Part shown: positions 6,616 through 11,871 of the stretch, piece after piece
Position numbering within the stretch: the first letter of the stretch is position 1
Layout: each line of letters opens with the position of its first letter
Source: Actinomycetota bacterium
Lineage (GTDB): Bacteria > Actinomycetota > Thermoleophilia > Solirubrobacterales > Solirubrobacteraceae
Direction of reading: 5' to 3'
Assembly (NCBI GenBank): GCA_005888335.1
Contig: VAWY01000157.1
Coordinates: 1 to 11,871 of the forward strand
Length of the DNA: 11,871 nt
Position numbers and translations under genes: made by a program
Notes under the pieces: generated by a model
What the model was told of the DNA's origin: nothing
The model's input: only the letters and a program-made list of their open reading frames with translations
Databases searched by the model: none

Positions 6616-7650
6616 TCAGACGGTTCCTGGGCCGGCGCGGAGACGATCCGCGTCGCGTCCGGGAGGAAGCCCGAACTGCCGCCGGTACTCGCGGCTGAAC
6701 TGCGACGTGCTGTCGTATCCCACCCGGTATCCCACGGTGGCGACGTCGTCCGCCCCGGTGAGCAGCAGCAGGCGCGACTTCTGCAGGCGGATCTGCTTCT
6801 GGAACTGGATCGGGCTCAGCGCGGTGATGGCGTGGAAGTTGCGGTGGAACGCGGACGTGCTCATGCCGCAGGCGCGAGCGAGGTCTTCGACGCGAAACGG
6901 CTTGTTGTAGTGCTCGGTGATCCAACGGACCGCGCGACTCACGTGCGTCAGGCTGCTGTCCGCCACTCCGATCTGCCGAACGCTCTCGCCCAGGGGACCG
7001 TTGATCAGCCGCCAGACGATCTCGCGCTCGATCATCGGCGCCAGGACGTCGCGGTCGCCTGGGCTGTCGAGCAGGCGCACCATGCGAACGACGGCGTCCA
7101 GGAGCTCGGGCGAGGCCTCGGCGACCCCGAGCCCCGGAGGCGCGGGCGCAGAGCGAGCGCGTCGCGGCGGCGGTGACGCCGGCGCCGCGTCTGCGTCCAG
7201 GACCAGCGACGCGATGGCCGACGGCCGCAAGACCAGCCCGAACCCCAGGGCCGGCTCGTCCGCGGCTGCGTGCGTGTAGTGCCCGGTGATCGGCAGGTCG
7301 ACCGATGCGACCAGGTACTGGCCGGGTCCGTAGTCGTACACGCGATCACCGATCGCCAGGCGCTTCTCACCCTGGGCGATGATCGCCATGACCGTCCCGG
7401 TGGTCGACGCCCGCGGCTCGCCCGGCCGGCCGGCGACCGAGAGGAGCGCGCCGTCGATCGCCGTCGTCTCGTCGGGCCGCGCATGTCGGGCGATCAGCGC
7501 CCGCAGCTCAGCGAGCAGGGCGCCGGTGCGCAGCGAGGCTCGGCGTGCGTCCTCAGCGATCGCACCCATGAGCACGAACATACACGTCGCGGGGCGGTAC
7601 CCAGCGGCCGCGGAGCCGGCCTGTTCCGGCGATTGAGCAGGATTGTGCAT
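6616..7650 (-). CDS. AraC-family transcriptional regulator with AraC_N domain
   Basis: 344 residues from ATG 7650. The N-terminal cupin-like AraC_N domain (about 46-168) includes LLSVAGRPGEP, VMAIIAQGEKRLAIGD and YDYGPGQYLVASVDLPITG, the family pattern 'xQGxKRxxxGxxxxxYxxGxYLxxSvdLPvxg'. After an Ala/Pro linker, a double helix-turn-helix (about 239-332) carries VEDLARACGMSTSAFHRNF and VATVGYRVGYDSTSQFSREY, then RQFGLPPGRD. The C-terminus is short. No ribosome-binding site decides the start; ATGs at 7581 and 7569 would give 321 or 317 residues, nearer the family's usual ~300. It is divergent from a short-chain dehydrogenase, the classic arrangement in which the AraC protein activates the adjacent oxidoreductase gene in response to a small molecule. 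Confidence 0.9.
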   Translation of the reverse strand: MHNPAQSPEQAGSAAAGYRPATCMFVLMGAIAEDARRASLRTGALLAELRALIARHARPDETTAIDGALLSVAGRPGEPRASTTGTVMAIIAQGEKRLAIGDRVYDYGPGQYLVASVDLPITGHYTHAAADEPALGFGLVLRPSAIASLVLDADAAPASPPPRRARSAPAPPGLGVAEASPELLDAVVRMVRLLDSPGDRDVLAPMIEREIVWRLINGPLGESVRQIGVADSSLTHVSRAVRWITEHYNKPFRVEDLARACGMSTSAFHRNFHAITALSPIQFQKQIRLQKSRLLLLTGADDVATVGYRVGYDSTSQFSREYRRQFGLPPGRDADRLRAGPGTV

Positions 7651-7737
7651 CGACACGGCAGTTCTGTTCTCACGCTCCAGGCCGACCAGCTGATTCGCTC
7701 GCTGCGTGACGACCAACGAGCGATGGAGGACGAAGCA
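7651..7737. promoter_or_regulatory. Divergent AraC/SDR promoter region
   Basis: These 87 bp separate the two divergent starts and must hold both promoters and any AraC site. CGACCA occurs twice (7683-7688 and 7710-7715), 27 bp apart, on the side of the dehydrogenase gene; this could be a direct-repeat half-site, but the evidence is weak. GGAGG for the dehydrogenase is at 7725-7729. Confidence 0.4.
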
Positions 7738-8502
7738 ATGACCTCAGACAGTTCGGTTCAGAAGACTGTGCTTATCACCGGCTGCTCTTCGGGCTACGGC
7801 CTGGAGACTGCGCGCCACTTCCACTCGCAGGGCTGGAACGTCGTCGCCACCATGCGAACTCCGCGCGAAGACGTTCTGCCCCAGTCGGAACGGCTCCGCG
7901 TGCTCGCACTCGACGTGACGAAACCCGAGTCCATCGCGGCTGCGCTCGAGGCGGGCGGGCCCATCGACGTGCTTGTCAACAACGCGGGCGTCGGGGGCTT
8001 CGGCGTCTTCGAGTCCACGCCGATCGCCGCGGCGCGCGAGATATTCGAGACCAATACCTTCGGCGTGATGGCGATGACGCAAGCGGTGGTGCCCCAGCTC
8101 CGCGAGCGGCGGTCGGGCGTGGTGGTGAACGTGACCTCGAGCGTGACGTTGGCTCGAATGCCGTTGGTGGCCGTGTACACCGCGAGCAAGACCGCCATCG
8201 AAGGGTTCACCGCGTCGCTCGCGCTCGAGCTCGAGGAATTCAACGTGAGCGTGAAGCTGGTCGAGCCCGGCTACTGCCCGACGACACACTTCACAAGCAA
8301 CGGTCAGTCGCGTATGGAGGGCCTGATCCCCGACGCGTACGCGCCCTTCGCGCAGCGCGTCTTGGCTGACTTCGAGCAGCCGGCTGCTGTGACGCACGAG
8401 TCCGACGTGGCCGATGCGGTGTGGCGCGCCGCGAACGATGCGACCGGGCAGCTTCGATTCCCGGCGGGTCCCGACGCGGTCGCGCTGGCTCAGTCGCGAT
8501 AG
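7738..8502 (+). CDS. Short-chain dehydrogenase/reductase (classical SDR)
   Basis: 254 residues, cytoplasmic NAD(P)-dependent oxidoreductase. The cofactor loop is TGCSSGYG (14-21); LDVTKP (58-63) follows the third strand, with D59 contacting adenine; NNAG is at 81-84; catalytic S134/S135 in NVTSSVT; and Y147-x3-K151 in YTASK, with EPGYCPT (176-182) after it. ATMRTP (37-42) after the second strand, with a basic R40 and no acidic residue, favours NADP. The SSGYGLETA start and the 'TNTFGVMAMTQAVVPQLRE' run place it near the SDR group annotated as 'SDR family oxidoreductase' beside AraC regulators. GGAGG lies 8 nt before ATG 7738, so the upstream in-frame ATG 7723 is rejected. It ends only ~90 bp before the LuxR remnant. 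Substrate unknown. Confidence 0.93.
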   Translation: MTSDSSVQKTVLITGCSSGYGLETARHFHSQGWNVVATMRTPREDVLPQSERLRVLALDVTKPESIAAALEAGGPIDVLVNNAGVGGFGVFESTPIAAAREIFETNTFGVMAMTQAVVPQLRERRSGVVVNVTSSVTLARMPLVAVYTASKTAIEGFTASLALELEEFNVSVKLVEPGYCPTTHFTSNGQSRMEGLIPDAYAPFAQRVLADFEQPAAVTHESDVADAVWRAANDATGQLRFPAGPDAVALAQSR

Positions 8503-8591
8503 CCGACAACGGGCGCTCCGCCGAGCTCGACCCTGCCGGGGCGCGCGTCGACCCGCCCGCGAGCGCGCTCGAACATCGAGACTGCCTTTCC

Positions 8592-9029
8592 ATGCCAGGG
8601 AGCGCTCGACGTCCGAGCGTTGCCGCGGAGACGCTCTGCTGCCGGATGTCATCCAGAGCAGCGGTCTGCGAGCGCACTCCCCTATCGGTGCGCGAGCTCA
8701 TCGCCGCCGTCCGAACCGTCGCCGCGGGAGGCGTTCTGCTTTCGCCCGCCGTCACGAAACAGGTCATCAGGCAGTTCGCGAGCCGTCCGCGCGCACCGGT
8801 GCCAAGAGGTCTCGACGAGCTGACCTCGCGCGAGCAGGAGATCTTCCGACTGATCGCGCGTGGCCTCTCGAACGCCGAGATCGCGCAGGAGCTCGTCATC
8901 AGCGACTCCACCGTCAAGTCGCACATCACCCACGTCCTGCTGAAGCTCGCGTTGCGCGACCGGATGCAGCTCGTCGTGCTCGCCTACCAGACCGGTCTGG
9001 TCGAGACGGCGCGCAGCGGCCCTGCCTAA
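8592..9029 (+). CDS. 5'-truncated NarL/LuxR response regulator (output domain only)
   Basis: From ATG 8592 the frame gives 145 residues; the frame is open back to 8421 but overlaps the dehydrogenase. The part with homology begins at SVRELIAAVRTVAAGGVLLSP, the last receiver helix and linker of NarL-type regulators, then the LuxR helix-turn-helix LTSREQEIFRLIARGLSNAE and SDSTVKSHITHVLLKL, ending in VVLAYQTGLVE. The phospho-acceptor Asp and the other receiver residues are missing: only about 90 bp separate this gene from the dehydrogenase stop. No ribosome-binding site fits 8592 or the next ATG at 8646. It is probably a remnant, though a free DNA-binding domain could still act. No partner sensor kinase is next to it; the following Ser/Thr kinase is unrelated in type. 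Confidence 0.7.
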   Translation: MPGSARRPSVAAETLCCRMSSRAAVCERTPLSVRELIAAVRTVAAGGVLLSPAVTKQVIRQFASRPRAPVPRGLDELTSREQEIFRLIARGLSNAEIAQELVISDSTVKSHITHVLLKLALRDRMQLVVLAYQTGLVETARSGPA

Positions 9030-9037
9030 AGACGCCA

Positions 9038-9065
9038 CCGAGGCGACGGCCGCAGGTAGCCTCGG
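9038..9065 (+). terminator. Weak hairpin before the kinase gene
   Basis: CCGAGGC (9038-9044) and GCCTCGG (9059-9065) are perfect 7-bp arms with a 14-nt loop, 9 bp after the response-regulator stop and 25 bp before the kinase start. It may end the upstream transcript or lie in the leader of the kinase mRNA. Confidence 0.3.
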
Positions 9066-9089
9066 CACGAACGGAACCCCCGCGCGGTC

Positions 9090-10952
9090 ATGGACACGAG
9101 ACCCACAGCGGACGGGCACGACCGCGAGCGGGAGCGGCTCTCTGCGGCGCTGCCCGCCTACGACATCGGCGCCGTGCTGGGGCGCGGGGCGTTCGCGGTG
9201 GTCTACGCGGGGCGCCACCGCCATCTCGAGCGCGAGGTGGCGATCAAGCGACTCGCGCCCGAGCTGCTGCGCGAGACCGGCGGGCGCGACCGCTTCGGCG
9301 CGGAGGCGCGCGTGCTCGCCTCCCTCGACCATCCGCACATCGTCAGGGTGTACGACTACGTCGACCGCGAGGACCTCTGCGCCTTTGTCATGGAGCGCAT
9401 GCACGGCGGGACGCTCGGCGACCGCCTGCGATCCGGGCGCGTCTCGTACGCATGGGCCTGCGCGGTAATCCTGGCCGCGCTGCAGGGGCTCGAGCACGCG
9501 CATCGCAAGGGGGTCCTGCACCGCGACGTCAAGCCCGAGAACCTCCTGTTCGGCGCGGACGACGTGGTCAAGGTCGGCGACTTCGGGATCGCCAAGGTCG
9601 TCGGCGCGCAGGGCGCCCGACTCGCCGCGACCACGGCGGCGATCGGCACTCCGACGTACATGGCGCCCGAGCAGGTCAGCCGCTCGGCGGGCCCGCTGGG
9701 GCCGGCCACCGACGTCTGGGCGGCCGGTGCGGTGCTGTACGAGATGCTCGCCGGCGAGCCGCCGTTCGCGCTCGACGGCGACATCGGCGAGATCCTGCTC
9801 GAGCGCGTCGCGGCCGACCCGCGACCGCTGCGCGATCTGGCGCCGGACGTGCCGGAGGAGCTCGCCGCGGTCGTCATGCGGGCGCTGGCGCGCGATCCGG
9901 CGCGCCGCTACTCGAGCGCGGCGGCGTTCGCCGCCGCGCTCGAGCCGGCGGCACTGCGCGCCGCGGACGCCAGTGATCTGGCGGCGACCGGAATACGGAT
10001 CAGCGCGGCGCCGTCAGGTCCCGGCGCCGCGCAGCCGCCGACCGTCGTCGAGCCCTTCGAGCCCGGCCGCCGGCGGACGCCGCGGCGCGCGCTGCTGGGC
10101 ATCGCGGCCGCCGCCGCGGTCGCCGCCGGCCTCGCCGCGACGATGCTGGCCTCCTCGGGCGGCCAGAGGCCGGCGCCGTCGCGTGCACCCCGGCCGGGCG
10201 CGACGGAGGAGCTGCCGCGGCCGACCCCCTGCGCAGGCTGCTACAAGCCGAAGCCGACCACGTCGCCGTGGCAGATCCAGCTCGAAGGGCGCATCGACAC
10301 CACAGTGCAGGCGCGGTTCTTCGTCATCGATGGCTCCGAGGAGGGGGACACGGTCGGAGCGCTCAGGCGTCGAGGCGGCAAGGTCGCGTGCTATGTCAAC
10401 GCCGGCGCGTGGGAAGACTTCCGCACCGACAAGGACGCCTTCCCGCCGGAGGTGCTCGGCAAGAAGTACGAGGGATTCCCGAACGAGCGCTGGCTGGACA
10501 TCCGTCGGATCGATCTGCTCGCGCCGATCCTGCGCGCTCGCATCGACGACTGCAACGCGAAGGGCTTTGACGGCCTGGACCCCGACAACCTCGACGGATT
10601 CGAGAACAACACGGGCTTCCCGCTCACTGCGACTGATCAACTGCGCTTCAACATCTGGCTGGCAAATGAGGTGCACGCGCGCGGGCTGAGCATCGGGCTG
10701 AAGAACGACCCCGCCCAGGCGCGCGCGCTGGCCCAGTACTTCGACTGGGCCATCCCGGTGGAGTGCGTCGAGCAGCGGAACTGCGGTCAATACGCGCGGT
10801 TTGGCCGAGCCGGCAAGCCGCTCTTCGCGCTCGAGTACGGCCAGCCGACGCGCAGGGCATGCACGGAAGCCCAGCGCCGGAGGATGAGCGTGGTGTTCAA
10901 GACGTCAGCCCTGAACGCGCCGCGCAGGACGTGCGCCGACGTGGGTCGCTGA
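9090..10952 (+). CDS. Membrane Ser/Thr protein kinase fused to a GH114-type endo-alpha-1,4-polygalactosaminidase ectodomain
   Basis: 620 residues in one frame. The kinase domain (about 24-285) is complete: glycine loop GRGAFAVVYAG (31-41), K53 (AIKRL), helix-C E72, catalytic HRDVKPEN (144-151), DFG (164-166), APE (192-194), D208 in TDVWAAG; PknB-like. A Pro/Ala linker and RRRTPRR (327-333) precede one TM helix (about 334-353), so by the positive-inside rule the kinase is cytoplasmic and the rest exported. The ectodomain (about 394-600) follows the GH114 (PF03537) pattern: WQIQLEG, ARFFVIDG, VACYVNAGAWEDFR (432-445), GFDGLDPDNLDGFENNTGF (492-510) with acidic D494/D497/D499, RGLSIGLKND (531-540), VECVEQRNC (557-565), ALEYGQ. 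These acidic segments are the probable active site. Start ATG 9090 has no strong ribosome-binding site; the G-loop excludes a later one. CAGC (381-384) sits in the exported stalk. Function inferred: polysaccharide-sensing or -cleaving receptor kinase. Confidence 0.9.
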   Translation: MDTRPTADGHDRERERLSAALPAYDIGAVLGRGAFAVVYAGRHRHLEREVAIKRLAPELLRETGGRDRFGAEARVLASLDHPHIVRVYDYVDREDLCAFVMERMHGGTLGDRLRSGRVSYAWACAVILAALQGLEHAHRKGVLHRDVKPENLLFGADDVVKVGDFGIAKVVGAQGARLAATTAAIGTPTYMAPEQVSRSAGPLGPATDVWAAGAVLYEMLAGEPPFALDGDIGEILLERVAADPRPLRDLAPDVPEELAAVVMRALARDPARRYSSAAAFAAALEPAALRAADASDLAATGIRISAAPSGPGAAQPPTVVEPFEPGRRRTPRRALLGIAAAAAVAAGLAATMLASSGGQRPAPSRAPRPGATEELPRPTPCAGCYKPKPTTSPWQIQLEGRIDTTVQARFFVIDGSEEGDTVGALRRRGGKVACYVNAGAWEDFRTDKDAFPPEVLGKKYEGFPNERWLDIRRIDLLAPILRARIDDCNAKGFDGLDPDNLDGFENNTGFPLTATDQLRFNIWLANEVHARGLSIGLKNDPAQARALAQYFDWAIPVECVEQRNCGQYARFGRAGKPLFALEYGQPTRRACTEAQRRRMSVVFKTSALNAPRRTCADVGR

Positions 10953-10959
10953 CGCCCGT

Positions 10960-11007
10960 CGCCACCTCGCAGAAGTCGCGGTGAACGTCCAGCGCTATCG
11001 CTCTCAC
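10960..11007 (-). pseudogene. N-terminal remnant of an IS110-family transposase
   Basis: On the minus strand, GTG at 11007 opens VRAIALDVHRDFCEVA, which is the start of IS110-type DEDD transposases ('MRxIxLDVHRDFCEVA', first Asp of the RuvC-like site). AAGGAGG (11013-11019) lies 5 nt upstream, a strong and correctly placed ribosome-binding site. After these 16 codons the similarity stops and the frame runs into the 3' end of the kinase gene on the other strand. No Tnp20 serine-recombinase part exists in the window. It is a truncated insertion sequence that ends 7 bp from the kinase stop. Confidence 0.65.
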
Positions 11008-11273
11008 CTCATCCTCCTTGTCGTCGTCGGCTCGGGGAGAACCGGTGGGCAAACGACATCGACGGATCCGCGCTCGCAGCGCAACCGGGCAAGTCGCAGG
11101 GGCGGCCACCGAGAAACCTCGGGCTCGAAGCCCATCGTCCAAAACGGCCTGCCCAGCCTGCGTTCTCCCGAACGCCCCTCGTCCCAGTCGGCCGAACCTA
11201 AGCCCGCCGCCGGACATCACCGGGGCCTTCACCGAGCAGTTTCATGCCCCGAGATCCAGCATTGAGGAACTGA
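11008..11273. mobile_element. Probable IS110 left end (non-coding leader of the truncated element)
   Basis: This gene-free stretch lies between the IS110-type start codon and the point where flotillin similarity begins. Both neighbouring frames lose similarity at its edges, as expected if the element inserted in the flotillin gene and later lost its distal part. No terminal repeats are expected for IS110 members. The outer boundary is not resolved and could be anywhere near 11240-11280. Confidence 0.4.
11068..11176 (-). ncRNA. Candidate IS110 bridge-RNA region (structured leader of the transposase)
   Basis: Four perfect short stems crowd here: GCGCT/AGCGC (11070-11074/11078-11082), CCGAG/CTCGG (11109-11113/11118-11122), GGGCT/AGCCC (11121-11125/11129-11133) and CGTTC/GAACG (11161-11165/11170-11174). 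The second and third overlap and are alternatives. The stretch is upstream of the IS110-type start codon, where IS110-group elements encode the bridge RNA that pairs with donor and target DNA. Position and stems are seen; the RNA identity is inference, and the guide loops were not identified. Confidence 0.3.
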
Positions 11274-11588
11274 CGCTCGAGCTCCGCCGAGGCCGACGCC
11301 GGGGCGATCAACGCCCGTGCGCAGTCGCTGTCGGGCGAGAACCAGGAGCTCATCGCGGCCAACAAGCTCGTCGACATGCTGCCGGCGCTGGTCGAGGCGG
11401 CGGCCAAGAGCATCGAGGGCTCGCGGCTGACCGTGCTCAATGGCGCGCAGGGCGTCAACGAGGTCGCGACCGGGATGGCCGCGCAGGGGCTGTCGATCTA
11501 CGACGCGCTGCGCGGGACGTTCGTGCACCGCGAGCACGGGACGGCGAACGGCGCCGCGCCGGCCGAGGAGCAGCCGGCGAGCCAGTAG
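11274..11588 (+). pseudogene. C-terminal fragment of a flotillin/SPFH-family protein
   Basis: The frame after a stop at 11271-11273 runs 104 codons to TAG 11586-11588. It contains AEADAGAINARAQSLSGENQ, ELIAANKLVDMLPALVEAAA, then SRLTVLNGAQGVNEVATGMA and GLSIYDALRGTF: the end of the flotillin coiled-coil stalk followed by the conserved C-terminal oligomerisation segment 'ANKLVxMLPxLVxAAA...LxVLNGxxGVNxV..GxAAQGLSI'. The last ~20 residues are Ala/Glu/Gln-rich. The SPFH domain and membrane anchor are absent, so the gene is cut at its 5' side. An internal ATG at 11376 could give a 70-aa piece but lacks a ribosome-binding site. Flotillins scaffold membrane microdomains and often interact with signalling proteins. 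Confidence 0.7.
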
Positions 11589-11704
11589 GAGCGGTTGTGC
11601 TTCTCAGGGTCCGCGTGCCGAGCGTGCCCGTGGGAGCGACGCCTTGCCGCGGCGCGACCCCGCGTTGGCGCTGGCGGCTCCGGTCGCCTACGCTCGATCC
11701 GGCG

Positions 11705-11871
11705 ATGGTGCGCATCGGCCTGCTGGGCGGCTTCGCGGTCCAGTGCAACGGGACCGCGGTCCCGCAGGGCGCAGGGCGCCTGGCGCCTGCGCAAGGCGCG
11801 CAGCCTCGTCAAGCTTCTCGCGGTGGCGCCCGGTCACACGCTCCACCGCGAACGCGCGTGCGAAGTGCTTT
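11705..11871 (+). pseudogene. Start of an AfsR/SARP-type (BTAD) regulator, frameshifted, 3' partial
   Basis: ATG 11705 opens MVRIGLLGGFAVQCNGTAVP, the first strands of the OmpR-like winged helix found at the head of SARP/BTAD regulators. Similarity then moves to the +1 frame: GAWRLRKARSLVKLLAVAPG followed by HTLHRERACEVL to the window edge, the 'WRLRKAxxLVKLLALAPGHxLHRExxxxxLW' signature. The two halves join in frame if one copy of a 7-bp tandem repeat (GCAGGGC at 11764-11770 and 11771-11777) is removed. As written, the first frame reads into an unrelated Pro/Arg-rich frame. No clear ribosome-binding site is seen. The gene continues beyond the window, so full domain content is unknown. Confidence 0.75.

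Noticed and set aside
8414..9976. 520-codon plus-strand open frame across the LuxR fragment and kinase
   Set aside because: Extremely Arg/Ala-rich with no motif; it is the off-frame reading of the two real genes.
9090..10952. Possibility that kinase and hydrolase are two genes joined by a sequencing error
   Set aside because: The frame is continuous, with linker, basic stop-transfer flank and TM helix placed exactly as a receptor kinase needs; no repeat or stop hints at an indel. Read support is still the deciding check.
10981..11265. 94-codon plus-strand frame after the kinase gene
   Set aside because: Antisense to the IS110-type start and its leader; Ser/Arg-rich, no motif, no ribosome-binding site.

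Overview
The window comes from a high-GC bacterium, most likely an actinobacterium. Codons are strongly G/C-ending, and a PknB-type Ser/Thr kinase, an AfsR/SARP-like regulator start, a flotillin fragment and IS110-type sequence are all present. The style resembles soil Thermoleophilia/Solirubrobacterales, but that is an impression from protein style, not proof. No rRNA, tRNA or CRISPR array was seen.

Layout. 1-185: 3' end of a beta-helix surface protein (+), followed by a hairpin. 373-5719: a long minus-strand block. In transcription order it holds a P-loop nucleotide kinase-like protein (5123-5719), a 51-aa orphan frame, an NTF2/SnoaL-like protein, a six-TM protein (3389-4009), the C-terminal remnant of what looks like a tyrosine recombinase (3174-3290), a second six-TM protein (2242-2937), and a tight chain of small ORF, GST-like protein and RibD/DHFR-fold reductase joined by two ATGA overlaps. 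5972-6202: a small two-TM protein (+) followed by a 14-bp perfect hairpin. 6616-7650: an AraC-family regulator (-), divergent from a short-chain dehydrogenase (7738-8502, +). 8592-9029: a LuxR-type output domain that has lost most of its receiver domain.

The centrepiece is 9090-10952 (+). It is one uninterrupted 620-codon frame encoding a complete cytoplasmic Ser/Thr kinase domain, one transmembrane helix, and an exported domain resembling GH114 endo-alpha-1,4-polygalactosaminidase. I know of no described system with this architecture. It suggests a receptor kinase whose ectodomain binds or cuts an amino-sugar exopolysaccharide.

The right end is a junction of broken pieces. An IS110-type transposase start (16 recognisable codons, minus strand) begins 7 bp past the kinase stop. 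Its upstream region carries a cluster of stem-loops where IS110 elements encode their bridge RNA. Then come the C-terminal third of a flotillin (+), and the start of an AfsR/SARP-type regulator whose frame is broken by an exact 7-bp tandem duplication (11764-11777). Together with the recombinase remnant and the truncated response regulator, this makes a decayed, rearranged accessory region. Assembly error is an alternative explanation for the junctions and the indel.
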